Assembly (NCBI GenBank): GCA_947034895.1
Contig: OX344762.1
Span: 34,576,760 to 34,640,759, forward strand
DNA length: 64,000 bases
Direction: 5' to 3'
Origin: Rhytidiadelphus loreus
Lineage: Eukaryota; Streptophyta; Bryopsida; Hypnales; Hylocomiaceae
Position numbers and translations under genes: made by a program. The number at the start of each line of letters is the position of its first letter. Position 1 is the first letter of the stretch. The notes under the pieces are model-generated. The model made no database searches, was not told where the DNA came from, and saw nothing but the letters and a program-made list of their open reading frames with translations. Shown here piece by piece: positions 1 to 12,272 of the stretch.

Positions 1-1416
1 GTCCTTCAGAACATTGCCGCTTGTTGACAATTGCTTCTCATAAACACCACCTGTGACACCGGCTGGTCTCGTTGCCTCGAGGCAATTATCGACCATCTCC
101 TTCACGTTGATTGACACAAACCCCGAGTTTATAATGACCTTCATTTGACTCACAAACAGACCCTCAAACAGCGTGTCCCACAGATTCGTGGGATCCTTTA
201 ACAAAAGCTCACATACACAATCCCAAGGAGACTCTATCGACTTTCCAAAGGTCCCTTGCAGCCATTCAAGACTATCTGCTACAGCCTCCTGTTTATTCAT
301 GTCCTCGCGCACCATGCTCTCAACATCAGCCAACTCTTTACCCGTCTTCATCTGTGCAATCAAAGGTCGCGCTTCAATGGCGATCTCCTCCGCGCAATCC
401 TTTAGCCAATCCACGCAAGCGTCAGAGATCTCTGCCCCTGTCAGAGAAACCATACTGCTCTCCCGCTTCTCTCGATGCCCCTTCCACGCGGCCACTTCCA
501 TTTCCGGATTAGGGATACCTCCAAAGAGCTGTGACCCAGGGGGAGCAGCTAGAACAGTACTGTAAAGCAGGGGCATCTTCCCGGTTGACACCTCAAGAAA
601 CAAAACCCCAATTTGACACAACGACGTCTGGATCGTATGCAAGATAGTGCAAAGAGCACCTGTCACATCCATCGTCAAATTATCCCGCTCTTCACTCAAC
701 CACGCACGCAGATGCGACCTCAACCACAACTTGCGCGATTCCAGAAACAGAGTGAAGATCTGCGAAGAATTCAGCTCATCAATAATGCCGCAAGCGGAGA
801 GAGCCACAGCGTAATCCCCAACACTCAATCCCGACTGCTGTAACCTATCCTTGCTCCTCTTAGAGATTTGCCCGCGGAAGCGCTCAATCAAGGGCCATTG
901 CTGGCGCAGCAGCGGGAACCTCCCCAGCAGATCCTCAGTCCCCGTCAACAGTGAGTGCACTTCCTTCGCTCGCAAGTACCGCTCCGCGCCTTCCAAGTAC
1001 ATATGCTCATCCAAACAACCCCAGATTTTCTCCGGCGTGTCTACGAGATACTTAACCCTAGCACCAACCGCAAACAACGCCTCCCTCCTCCTCCGCTCGC
1101 GATCCGCCGCAGGCGTGGACACATTCACGCTCACACTCCGCTGCAGAGCCGCAAACCCGGCCTCCATGCGGCCAATGTTGGCCGCGACTGCCTCACACGA
1201 CTGCTTCATGAGGGCGATCGAGTCCGCGGACTCGATCAAATCACGGTAACTCGCCCCCACGAGCTGCCGAAGCTCCTCCTTCTTCTCCTCGATCGCATGG
1301 CGCGTGTTCGCTTCCACATCTCGAATCTCACCGACCGTCTTCGCCTCGAACAAGGCCTCTGCATTGCGCACGGTCAAGCCTTCATGGCTCTTTGCTTGAA
1401 ACTTGCCACCCCTCAT
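1..1416 (-). CDS. COG1: COG1, conserved oligomeric Golgi complex subunit 1 (5' part, runs off window)
   Basis: An open frame of 472 codons begins at ATG 1416 and continues without a stop past base 1, so the C-terminal part lies outside the window. The first residues read MRGGKFQAK..., followed by a Vps51/COG1-type N-terminal region: AEALFEAKTVGEIR, then EEKKEELRQLVGASYRDL and ESADSIALMKQSCEAV (about residues 17-80). This matches the start of plant COG1. COG1 is a scaffold subunit of the peripheral Golgi tethering complex that acts in retrograde vesicle traffic and keeps Golgi glycosylation enzymes in place. Plant COG1 is roughly 1,000 residues, so about half is visible, and no intron is evident in this part. 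Several long antisense frames on the + strand (for example 851-1249 and 955-1446) are shadows. The start is supported because the family homology begins directly after it. Identity is firm; the 3' structure is unknown. Confidence 0.93.
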   Translation of the reverse strand, partial: MRGGKFQAKSHEGLTVRNAEALFEAKTVGEIRDVEANTRHAIEEKKEELRQLVGASYRDLIESADSIALMKQSCEAVAANIGRMEAGFAALQRSVSVNVSTPAADRERRRREALFAVGARVKYLVDTPEKIWGCLDEHMYLEGAERYLRAKEVHSLLTGTEDLLGRFPLLRQQWPLIERFRGQISKRSKDRLQQSGLSVGDYAVALSACGIIDELNSSQIFTLFLESRKLWLRSHLRAWLSEERDNLTMDVTGALCTILHTIQTSLCQIGVLFLEVSTGKMPLLYSTVLAAPPGSQLFGGIPNPEMEVAAWKGHREKRESSMVSLTGAEISDACVDWLKDCAEEIAIEARPLIAQMKTGKELADVESMVREDMNKQEAVADSLEWLQGTFGKSIESPWDCVCELLLKDPTNLWDTLFEGLFVSQMKVIINSGFVSINVKEMVDNCLEATRPAGVTGGVYEKQLSTSGNVLKD

Positions 1417-1741
1417 CGTGCCCAGCCCACACGAAAGCGCCGCTAAGCTACCCGACCGCGATCCCCCGACACAGGGCCACAAACTAGAAGAAGCACAAAT
1501 CAGAACAACGAGCGCAAATTACATACACGGTGGATGCCTAAGCGAGCTTAGGGTTTGCCACAAAGGCACATCGCCATAGCCAGGGGTGCATTGCAATTCT
1601 GAAGCTTAGTAGTTCTCGGTCGTCGTCGTCGTCGTCGTCATGTCGTGATGAGTCTCTTCTGCCTTGATACTTCGTTCGACAATTGTCCCTATAGCACCCA
1701 AAAAGTAGGAGCTCTAAAAAGTAACGCAAAAAGTATCTCAT
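1417..1741 (-). promoter_or_regulatory. COG1 leader/proximal promoter with telo-box and trinucleotide run
   Basis: This region lies immediately 5' of COG1. Read on the minus strand it carries the plant telo-box AAACCCTAA (1548-1556), a known element in promoters and leaders of housekeeping and translation genes, and a seven-unit GAC run (1619-1639). Composition is GC-richer than the AT-rich repeats that begin beyond about 1,745. The transcription start cannot be placed by eye. Confidence 0.45.
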
Positions 1742-3021
1742 ATACTCCCTTCGTCTTTATTTACTCCTGAAAAGCTGAAACGCTGACAGAGGACCCAAAA
1801 TAGGCCGATGGATCACACTGTGTGGATGAAGAATGCACTTATTGGTCCAATATGATCAATGAAATTGCTATAGAAAATTGTCAACAAAATTGCAAACACT
1901 TAACCCCTAAAGGATAAGACCTATCACCAAGATACTTTGCCAAAAATGATTTGATTATAGAAAACATAATTTTAAAAGGTTCCACATTTTTATATGTTTA
2001 GAATCAACAAAGAACTTTGCATTCATTGCAACGTAAATAAAACTAGACACAAAACTAGACACAAGAAAGCCTTCAATATGACCTCCTTAAACACAACCTT
2101 AGCCCCTTGGTTGTTTTTCTTTTCATTATGAGGACTAATACACATCAATAAGAATCCATTAATTAGCATATTTTTACTATAAAATTTCCTTGCTCATTCA
2201 ACAATGGTCATCCCAAAAGCTTTTAACTTGATGATAAATGACTTTGATGAGAATGGCTATTACTTAGAAGTGGGTTTAACTTTTATATATTTTGAATATA
2301 ATAGTTTATGTATTCTTGTTGAATATTTTAAATTTTCCTTGAGTAAAAACAAAAAAATTCATCAAGAAATCATTTTCAAATAGAAATTATTTTTCATCTA
2401 TATACTAGTAGTTGTATTGCTCTCATTCCATTTTCATACTTTCATCTATTTTTTATTGATTATCTTTCAACTTCTACCATAGACAATTCAATTTTTAAAT
2501 TTTTTGGACTAATTGCCTTTCGTACTGTGAAGGAAGACAAATTGATTAATTGTTTTCATATGGTTAGAATATTTCAAGCTAATTGTCATCCTATTCTCAT
2601 CTTGTAATGTGTGTGTTGTTAAATTGTCATTACAAGTCTGATAGATGTAGAACACGGGTTTCACTATTTCTCACACTTTAGATTGTAGCTATTAATGACT
2701 CTAGCTCCTTTAGATTCCTACTAGCCCCCCCCCCTATTTCATGCTAGCTTGTGTTGATTGTTGTTATTGTCTCCCAGCTAACATCTATGCATGTATTCTT
2801 TTTACTTGCCTTACTTGGTAGTAAGTCCACATGGTAAATTTCACTATTTCAGCTACAATGTTTTGGTGCATGTGCCCATGTCCATCATGTACAAATTCGG
2901 CCATGACATGGCCCCCTGTACTCCATGTTCCATGCATGATGCTACATGCTTGCGTGTTTTGAAGCAATGTATGCATTTCATCCTAGTATTTTGTGGCAAC
3001 ATTAGGGTTTGGATAGCATTA

Positions 3022-3095
3022 GAGTATCCCCACCAATTGGCCTTTCTATCTCTATCTAGATGAATTTCATTTGGATAGGGAAGAATCCAACAATA
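3022..3095 (+). repeat. 5' end fragment of the GAGCATCCCCACC MITE family
   Basis: The stretch starts GAGTATCCCCACCAATTGG and runs into pyrimidine-rich CTATCTCTATC and then GGATAGGGAAGAA. The same start and subterminal motifs occur in the full copy at 39,954-40,330. Only the left end is seen here. Confidence 0.5.
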
Positions 3096-3224
3096 ACAAT
3101 ATGTTGTATCCTTAAATTTTTGGGAAGGAGAGTTCACAATGCCCCATATAGAATACTTATATTATAAGTATTTATAGTACAACCATCCTTAATGGTTGTA
3201 AGATATATATATATATATATAGGT

Positions 3225-3276
3225 TCAAGGCTCATAGACTTTCATTTCCATGCTCACATCTTAGCATCGTTAGGTT
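3225..3276 (+). repeat. 3' end fragment of the GCTAGCA TIR/minisatellite element
   Basis: The stretch GGTTCAAGGCTCATAG ... GCTCACATCTTAGCATCGTT matches the right end of the full copy at 6,583-7,049. It directly follows a short (AT)n run at about 3204-3221. No left end is present. Confidence 0.5.
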
Positions 3277-3297
3277 CTGATACCCAACAGAAAAAAA

Positions 3298-3760
3298 TAT
3301 TGAATTTCAAAGTTTTTATAAATTAGAAAATTAGAAAATTATTTTTATTTAACTATATTGTAGCAAAGGCATAGGGCACACTAATATTATACATTAAACT
3401 GGATTGTCTGTTTGTCTTATTTTATTTGTTATGGTGAGATCTTCATAACTATGTGTCCCCCGATTATATTCTTTGTACCATTAGAAAGCTCTCTTTGAAG
3501 AAAGATGCATGAAAATTGTTTTATGGTGTTCTGACTCATTGTACAAAAGATACTGAATTTCAAAGTTTTATGAATAAAAAAATAAAAAAATAACTTTTAT
3601 CTTTATTTTATTATATTACATGATAACGGCACAATCTTCTATACATTAAATTAGTTTGAGTTTTTTACTATATTTGGGTACCATATTTTGTTTGTTTATT
3701 ATAGTGAGATCTTCGGAACCATGCATTGTCTAGTCACGTTCATAATATTGTTAGAAGTAA
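3298..3760. repeat. Diverged two-unit tandem repeat (about 230-250 bp units)
   Basis: Both halves share ATTGAATTTCAAAGTTTT or its variant at the start, TATACATTAAA in the middle and GTGAGATCTTC near the end, in the same order. The second unit starts near 3546. There is no coding potential. Divergence is substantial, so this is an old duplication. Confidence 0.5.
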
Positions 3761-4159
3761 GGTTCGTAACAGTTTTTAAACAAGTTTTTAAAAGAATAAA
3801 AATTAATTTTTTAATTTTTAATTTCTTTTCAAGACTCTCAACTCAGCTCTCTACTATAAAGATTTAAAGCTCAAAACTTTGTAGTGCAAAAAATTTAAGT
3901 TAAGAAGGTTCAAAGTCAAATAGTCTAGTCTTGCAATGTGTTGAAAAATTTGTTTATTTTTCCTTTAAAAATAAATATCTTGCAATTAGTGCACTCAAAA
4001 ATTCTGAAATTTTTTCCACACATTTTCATACTAGTTAGGTGTAAGATCCTATAGTTAGATGCCTGAAAAAAAATTCAAATGCATTTACTCTTTGTTATAG
4101 AAATGATAGTTTTCAGTATTTTTTGGCAAAAAAGGAGGCCTTAGTTCTTTAGGGGTTAA

Positions 4160-6582
4160 TATAATTGATTGATAAAAAAATTATAATTTTCACATGTGAA
4201 TAAACTCTTTTCTTATAGAATTTGAATTTTTTAAATTTCTTTGGATGAAGTTAAGTTATTTTGATTTTATTAAGGATAACATGTACCTAAAATTATATTA
4301 TCTAGAATATATATTAGAAAATTTGGATCAAAATGAAGGTTAGACTGAAAAATGATATTTTATGATTTAACCCAAATATATTTTTTAAAGAAAAAAACGA
4401 TAATAATACATTGAATAGTGTGTTATTTGAATTATAATATATAGAGCTTCTGATTGCAATAACTTTAGTAAAAGAAAATTTGAAGTTTTGAATTAGAGAT
4501 GAAAGACAAGTGATTAGACTTCAAATTCTAATTTTAAATCAAGACTAAAAATAGATACTTTGAAACTTACAATCAAGTTTGGCCAAGGTGCACCCATTTT
4601 TTGATGTGCGGACCTTTAGGATTTAAAGGATTAAAATGTAATTAAATTAAATGATAAGTTTGTAACATTCATTTGCTACTCTCATAGAGTTACATTTATT
4701 TCTTAGCAATCACTGATTAGCACTTTGGCTTGCCATTGTGCTTAATAAAAGAATTTTAAGTATTTAGCAGTTGAAATATTCATTCAAAAAGTTTTAAGGA
4801 AGTTAAAAATATATATGAATTAAAAGAAGAAAACCATACAAATAAATATTAAAATTTCAAATAATTCACTATTAGTTTCAAAGTCTTTTTATGATTTAAA
4901 AAAAAATTAGTTTATAAAATTGTATAAGAGTATGATTAAAACTTACAACATTATGTGAAGCATTTTGAAAATTTGGCAAGGTCTATGAATATTGATTTAT
5001 AAAAAATAAATTTTGTCCATTTTTATCCTCCAATACCCCCATTCATTTTGATGATTTGCATGATTTTACTCATATAGTTTTACAAATACATTAAATGCTT
5101 CAATTTCTTTAAATTGACTATAAATGAAGGTTGTTTCTTATAAATTGAATCATGTCTTGGGATGCATAAATAATTGTGTAGGTGAGACATCATTGGTCCA
5201 TTCACTATCTAAAATACAAACCTTAGGGCGTTTAGGAGTTAAAAATAAATAAATAAATGTAGTCCTATATAAAATTCCACAATTAATGAAAGAATCATCC
5301 AAATGATGATGAAATAATAAATTAAATACATATTGGTGGTCAAATTTGACAATATATATTCTTGAAAATAAAAATTAGAATTTTTTTTTTTTAAATTCAA
5401 TTTTTAGCAAAATTTAAAAATATTGTGGAATCTTTCTATTTCTAGTATTTATCAATCTTCTTTCTTTTTTAAGAAAAATTAAATATTGAGGTATAATAAT
5501 GGAAAATAGACAAAAAAATTTAAAATTAACTTTTAAAAGTGTTAGAGTTTAAGATTTGAATTTTGCAATGAAAAACAACATTAATAAGTGGTGTGACCTT
5601 GTTTCATCCTTATTACTTCTTAGATATTACCTATGAATTGGCTACATTGTAGACTACATTGTAGAAATTCTTTGGTTACATTTTTGTTGAATGATTATAT
5701 TCTTTGTATTATTTTTTGGGTTTGAAGCACAATATATAGGGAAGATGATTACATCTAGTATTGATATATTCATTACTGCTTAATTGGAAAAAAAACTTAA
5801 GTTTGGCATGCTCTATTGGCTTTCAAACAAGTACTTGTACATAAGAATTCCAATATTTAAAAGCATGCTAGAATTTTTTAATATTGATTTCAAAAAGTAA
5901 CAAAAAAACATTCAAGTGATTAAGGGTGAGCTTGAAAACAAAGTCAATTGCTAAATGCATGGATTTATAATAACTTAATTTGAAGTTTTGTAAAGATGCA
6001 TTGTATAAACAAGTTGGACAAATAATTTAGGTATTGGGGGCATTTTCATGGTATAGTGCACATAGTACAATCATAATGCACTACTTTTCAATATTTTCTA
6101 GGATTTTCAAGTCTTCAAATCATGAATTGTTAAATTGTATGATTTATAGTCTTTTATTTAGCAAAAAATAATTTTAAACAAAACCTCAAAACACTCTAAA
6201 ATTTAAAAAGCTTCAATAAAAAAATATCCTTCTAAAGAAAAATATGTGAAAATTAATTTTTTTTGCTTTTAAATAATTGAATTTTTTAAAATTCATATAT
6301 TGTAGTTGATTCATTTTATTCTATATTAATTCATTTTTATCATGTAAAAATTTGAATGAAAATACATAAATGGGCTTTATGATGAAGATCCAACTATAAA
6401 ATTAAAATTGGACTTTTTAAACCCTCAAAGTATTAATATTCTTTAGTGAAGATATTGATTATTAAGTGCAAGGTTTTAAACTTCTATTTCAATGTGCTCT
6501 TATGTATACATAATTTAAAAGTGGTCCTTCAAATTATGTAATAATCTAGTGCTAAACATTTTTTCAAATAATTTCAAATCCA
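4160..6582. other. AT-rich intergenic DNA, no gene seen
   Basis: No frame above background and no recognised RNA. A degenerate family end (TTTAGGAG-TTAA, 5231-5242) is the only clear landmark. Confidence 0.6.
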
Positions 6583-7049
6583 CGGTTGCTAGTATGTGAG
6601 CCTAAGATCTTGAGCCTATGAGCCTATGAGCCTAGACTTCTATGTTATAGGTACCTATATTATAGACACCTTCTAAAGTTATGGGTACCTATATTATAAG
6701 CACCTTCTATAGTTATAGATACCTATATTATAGACACCTTCTATAGTTATAGGTACTTATATTATAAGCACCTTCTAAAGTTATAGATACCTATATTATA
6801 GGCACCTTCTAAGGTTATAGGTACCTATATTATGGGTACCTTCTATTATAAAATATTATATTATAGATACCTATATTATAGGTGTTTATGTTATAGGTAC
6901 CTATGTTATAAGTACCTTCTATGGTTATAGAATATTTATATTATAAGTACGCATATTATAGACACCTTTAGTAGTTGTAGAGTACCTACTTAGACCTAGG
7001 TTCAAGGCTCATAGGCTCACAATTCTAAGCTCACATGCTAGCATCGTTG
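6583..7049. mobile_element. MULE-like non-autonomous element with internal 34-bp minisatellite
   Basis: The element is flanked by a perfect 11-bp direct repeat TTTCAAATCCA (6572-6582 and 7050-7060). Its ends are inverted repeats: the left has GCTAGTATGTGAGCC ... GAGCCTATGAG, and the right carries CTCATAGGCTCA ... GCTCACATGCTAGC, the reverse complement with a few changes. Between them lie about five tandem 34-bp units built on the near-palindrome TATAGGTACCTATAT followed by ACACCTTCTA, then degenerate units. Target duplications of 9-11 bp are typical of Mutator-like elements. No transposase frame is present. Related copies lie at 42,427-42,640 and 47,822-48,075, with an end fragment at 3,225-3,276. 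Confidence 0.75.
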
Positions 7050-7849
7050 TTTCAAATCCAAATTGTTTGTCAATTTCAACAAAAATGTTCATAAAGTGTA
7101 CAAGAGTGCACAACTAATTTGTCAAAAAACTAGAGGGCCGTAGCTTGTAGCCACCCTTTGCTTAGAAACAAATTTTATAAGTTATGAATTTTGCATTACA
7201 TTTGTATGCTTAATTTATAAATATTATTTGAAACCTAAAATTAAAAATTCCTTCTAGAAATTCATAATTAATTACATCTTGTATATTGATGTGATGAATA
7301 AGGGTGATTTATTTTTTATTTTATTTTATTTATCTTTTCATCACAAGGGGATTCATCTAGGTAGATTTTCTATACATGAAGTAACGCATGGGGTTGTAAG
7401 TTGATTGAAGGTGCCTATTATATGAATTAGGGTGGAGAGTATATAAAATTAAGTAAGTTGATAAAAAATAAAAAATTTATTCAAAAATTTCAAAGAATTT
7501 GATTAAATTAAATGTTACGTTGAGTAACATTTGAGGCTCATAGAGACTTCTTGAGCATTTCCTAACTTAAGAAAAATTAAAGGTTACTTCTTTTTCACAT
7601 CAAACTTCAAAAAATGATTCTACAAAACTTAAAAAACACAAAATTTGATCTCCATACTTCAACATTTCATTTTTTCATTGCAATTTTTTTCATTTATTAG
7701 CACTTATATCTTTGTAGACCAACTCTATGACCACTTTGCCAAACATCACTTCGAAGTGCATTTTGAAATTCTGAATGATATACCATCATTACCCTCCACT
7801 CTTCCATCATGAAAGTTAAAGTCTTATTAAATTTTTAAACATTAGCTTT

Positions 7850-8763
7850 TTAATCCCTTAAGTTCTTTGACTATGTTTTCACCAACAATGCTCCAAAATT
7901 GTTATTTCTAATACAAGTATCAACTTTTAGAAAAAAATGAAAAAACTAGACACTTGTAATTGTAGGATCTTGTATTATGTTGGTTAAAAAGGATGTAGAA
8001 AACATTTCAGAGATTTTGACCATGTGGATTGCAAGATATGAGCGTTTGAAGTGACAAAAATTGTTTTTCGAACATTGTGAAAAAAACAGGCAGCTACGCT
8101 TTAGAAGCTTACAATTGTATGAAAAAATGTCCAAAATGGTGGTGCTTCTTAGGATCATTTTTCAAGGCAAGTTGGCTATATGCTTGAAAAATTTAAGAAC
8201 ATTTGGAATTGTACAACATATAGGAAAAAAATAGTAAGTAGAAAAAAATAGATAATTATTCAAAATACAAAATTGTTAAGAATTTAATCATGGAATTGAA
8301 AATGCCAGTCTTGATGGTTGAAATGTTGTAATAACAATCTACCTCCTATGATTTTTTTTCTTTCCAAAAATATTGAAAATTAAGTTAAATAATGGACTTC
8401 AAAGTTTATTTTAGAGTAGAGAATCCATACTTACTCGCAAACTAAAACTCCTCATAACTTTTCACTCATTGATCAAAATGGACTGATTCAAGGCTTTCTA
8501 TGTACATATAAATCTAAAAAACCAATTTCAAGTTTTTATTTCTAGAAAAGTGATTTTTTAATCTGCCTGAACTGCACATTTACAAAATAAGTAATATACA
8601 GTATTAGGCCATAACTTTTGACTCATTTTTCAAATGTCTTGAAATTGAGTGCATATGATTGTCCACACTTACTATTAAAAAAACATGAAAATCTCTAGTC
8701 ACACGTACTTGCCCAAAATTGCTATGTTGCCAAATCCAGTAAGTTGGTCCTTTAGGGGATTAA
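7850..8763. mobile_element. TTAA-bounded repeat, candidate piggyBac-like non-autonomous element (914 bp)
   Basis: The left edge is TTAATCCCTTAAG (7850-7862) and the right edge CCTTTAGGGGATTAA (8749-8763). The termini are inverted repeats inside TTAA, each with the same extra T/A next to the TTAA. The interior (about 8,160-8,650) is shared with 18,210-18,871 in the same orientation and with 34,680-35,400 in the opposite orientation. No coding frame is supported. Confidence 0.55.
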
Positions 8764-11070
8764 TCTTTTATATTTTTTAAAAGTTTATGATGTTAAATGC
8801 TTTAATTTTGAAATAAATTAGAAAAAATTGGGTAGTCATTTTTAATATTTTAAAATTTTAATAAATTTACAGATCAATTTATACTCTTCAACTTTCATTG
8901 TTTGCTCTTGAAAACTTTGGGTGGTTTGTTCTTGGTAATTTGGTGGTATGGATGACTATTCAAAGCCTAAATGAAGATGAAATATTGGCATAAATGGCAT
9001 GGCTACCGTAATGTCATTTTTTCCTTACGTGCAAATTATAACATCTTTAGATCAAGGCCATAAAAAAACATTTTAAAACTAGATATCATGGTTATATTTC
9101 TATTATCATGAATTTGTTGCTTACAATTGTATATGTTTCAAATGAGAAGAAAAAATAAAATTGTAAATTTGCACACTTTAACAATTGTTTGATTTACAAA
9201 ATTAGTATCTTTGAGTAAAACAAAGCATACACAATATATACAATGATCATATTTTAAAATCATCCAAGTAAGCATTCAAACAAGGTTTTCATAACTTAAA
9301 GTTGTTTCCACTAGTGACAATTGAAGGTAATCAACCAATATCAATCCAACTAAGATTGATTAACTCCAATGGCATAGCTACCAACTAATGTCACTTCAAC
9401 AAAGAATCTTTAATCTTTACTCAAACAACAACAGATAAAGTGATTCTCAAAATTTATGCACATAGAGTGGAATTTTAAGTATATTATTTAAATTTTCCAT
9501 CAAAGATGTTATTTATCTTTAGTTTTACACTACAAATTATACAAAAAGCATTTTGTTTAATTAAAAAGAATATCAATGGTCTTTAAAACAATCTACTACC
9601 AATACTAGTATATTTTAGCAACTTATTTTCAACTTAGAAAAAGTTGGTAGTTGAGATTTCACATTAATTTATAGCTTAATTATTGTGGCATCCATTGCTC
9701 GATTTTTTATAATAAAATTTTTTAGAGCTTCTATGGCATTGTCCAAAAGTTTGGTATCTTTATACCATTCTTCATGGTTTTAAATCATTTAAAAAAATCT
9801 GAATTTCTAGTTATAGAATTATCTACAATCATTTAATAATCAAATACACAATCCAAAAATTATGTAATTCGCTAAATTTATTTTAAAAATATGCCTAACA
9901 CATCCCTTCCAAGTGATGCTAATTATCTCAAATTAATAATTCAATTCCTATTATGTACAAGGTTTGATAAAAATTTGATTTGTACGAGCTAAAAATGATA
10001 ATAATTATAACCATAGAAGTAATTCCTCAAATTATAGCCCTTCACACCATAACATTGATTTTTGAACTAATTCAAAGATCATCTTTTTGGAAGAAGTCCC
10101 TCATAGGCTTATGTGAAATTACTAAAATATAATGACACCAAGATTTCAAATTAAAAAGATTAAGACTCTTAGATATATTGCAATTGAATTAACAAACCTT
10201 ATAGTAAATAAGGTTCTTATTTTCAGTGATTCCTCCATTGGAAGGACCATTCAAAATCCTTGATTTTAGAGGGAGTTTGCAAGCTTTAAAGAAAACAATC
10301 CCATTTCCATTAAAAAAAATGAAGACTTGATCATAGACATTTAGTATTTAGCCATGTCACACTAAGTGAAGGCTATCTAAGAGTGTGATCTTATTGGTAT
10401 CATGAAATAGGGGCCTCGTGGTTTTGTAATCCTCTACATTGAATGTGCTTGTTGGTCTTCCAACGTCTTGTCGATCACTTAGTTAAAATGTCCCCTCCTA
10501 TTATAAACTCAATTTTAGGGATGATTTTGTTTTCGGCATATACGGCAATAAATATAATAAGAAGTGTTGAAATTGACTAAGCTTGCACATTTACTCTATG
10601 GACAACACCATGCTAATAGCGGTTCTTTTTTATTTCTCCTACCAAATTAGATGATTGTACTTAGGCTATGCTACATGTAGGTTAGTTTGTAAATAATTAG
10701 AATTTTTTTTGAATATGTCTAAAATATGAAAAATTGTACAGATATTTATGAAGATTTGAGAAAATTTCGTTGTCGCCAATTCTAAATATTCTAAAATTGT
10801 TCCTAAAAAGTTTAGAAAAAAGAACATATTTATACATGAATAGAAAAAAAATATTACTATGATGAGGAGTGCTGAGAAATTAAGAAGATTGACATGCCCA
10901 AAGTCAAGAAAATCTAATTACGTTGCCGAATTGTCTAAATGCCCAAATTAAATTATTTCGTTGATTTGAATGTACGGTGTAAATACTCGTTGGAATCAAA
11001 CTCTAGACTTCATAAGCCTGACAAGTCTAATAAGCATAACCATTTCAAGCTCTCCCTTGGGATACTATGA
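8764..11070. other. AT-rich intergenic DNA, no gene seen
   Basis: I see no coding frame, RNA gene or element with two definable ends in this stretch. Confidence 0.6.
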
Positions 11071-11330
11071 AGATATTTTATTATTTATTTATTTATATTT
11101 TACTTTTGAAACAAACAACCTTCAAGGGTCGCAGTTGGACTGACATGACACAACCAAAGGCAACTTGGCGCAAGGCTCGGGAATTACACACTTTAGGAAT
11201 CTCTATTAAGAATAAGTGAAGGAACAAACCCCATGCAAGCAATGGCAGCACGGAGAAGTTGAACCCGGATTCCATTAGATGTTCCTACCACTTGGTCATC
11301 ACCCGGGGTAGTTTTAGGTCATTTTGGACC
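11071..11330 (-). mobile_element. Candidate tRNA-derived SINE
   Basis: Read on the minus strand there is an A-box-like GACCAAGTGGTAGGAAC followed about 20-30 bases later by a B-box-like GGGTTCAACTT, the RNA polymerase III promoter layout of tRNA-derived SINEs. The sequence ends in an (AAATAA)n-type tail. A 7-bp direct repeat ACTATGA (11064-11070 and 11331-11337) flanks the interval. Length of about 260 bp fits plant SINEs. The boxes are imperfect and the 7-bp repeat may be chance. Confidence 0.5.
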
Positions 11331-11359
11331 ACTATGAGCATATTTCAATACATTCAGGC

Positions 11360-11408
11360 TCAAAGAAAAAGAAAAGAAAGAAAAAGAGAAAAGAAAGAAA
11401 GAAAAGAA
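11360..11408 (+). repeat. GAAA-type microsatellite
   Basis: Purine-only AAAG/AAAAG run immediately upstream of the trihelix gene leader. Confidence 0.8.
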
Positions 11409-12272
11409 GCTGACACCCCCTAGTGGGCATTCAAGGGAGTGCAGTAGAGCAGGCACAGTACCAGCAGCCTCACCCCATCGCTCCCACAACCGAAACCCTA
11501 ATATCCCAACCCCACCCGCAAGCGAGCTTCCAGTCAGAGCATCCTTTTTCCCGGAGCCTCTGCTGCTCCGCCTTCCCCGTCGTCATCGTCATCGTCTTCA
11601 TCGTCATCGTCGTCGCAGTAGAATTGAACATCCGTCATGCAGACCACGCTTCCTCTCTTCGCAACAAGCAATTCCTCACTCAGTTCGTACCAAATCTCAA
11701 AGGTTGCCGTAGCCTCTACCCCTTTCAACTTTGCACTCTCAGCTCTCGCCGTGCCGCGTCTGTGAGGTTCATTGCACGCATCCTTCCGGGCTCTTGGGAC
11801 TGTAACCTTGCTAGCTTGTGTCACCTTTTCCATTCTTTTTGAGGTTTTCGGGGTTTGCTGTCGCCTTGGGTGGAAAATTGCAGGTGTGAGCTGGATGTGG
11901 CTTAGTATGTGTGGTTTTGAAGAATATTAGGTTTGGGTCGTACACTTTCCACCTTTGTGAGGTGACTCAATTGTGGAGGTCCTGGTGAAGGTGGAACGGA
12001 GATGGGATGATGTGCAGCTGGGGTTAATTACGAGGAACAGAGGACGAGAGCGCGGTTTGTAATTTGAAGAAGGGGATGCGTTGGGGAGGGGAACAGCATT
12101 GGTGAGGCTGGTGATGTGAAGAGGGAGTGGAGTGAAGAAGAGTCGATGTTTGTGTGGCAAGAACTGGAACCTAGGGTTTTGTTTGCGACGAATTGAAGGA
12201 GTGGGGAGAAAGAGATAGAGAAGCGCGCGAGTTCCTTGCTATTTGGGAAATTCGTGCTCCCTATGATCAGAG
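11409..12272 (+). promoter_or_regulatory. Leader/promoter of the trihelix gene
   Basis: This is GC-rich sequence 5' of the trihelix start codon. It contains the telo-box AAACCCTAA (11493-11501) and a CGTCAT-type run (about 11579-11616). A pyrimidine tract ending in TTGCAG near 11,883 could be a 5'-UTR intron acceptor, which I infer only. Short frames here have no recognisable product. Confidence 0.45.

Larger units (their letters stand above)
1900..4159. mobile_element. TTAA-bounded repeat, candidate piggyBac-like non-autonomous element (degenerate)
   Basis: The left edge reads TTAACCCCTAAAGG (1900-1913) and the right edge CTTTAGGGGTTAA (4147-4159), so the termini are inverted repeats flanked by TTAA. 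The interior is AT-rich with no coding frame. It includes the fragment at 3022 and the tandem repeat at 3298-3760, so it is nested or composite. Pairing these two ends as one element is inference; they could belong to two separate decayed copies. Confidence 0.35.

Noticed and set aside
851..1446. Overlapping + strand frames of 132 and 163 codons
   Set aside because: They lie antisense to the strongly conserved COG1 coding sequence.
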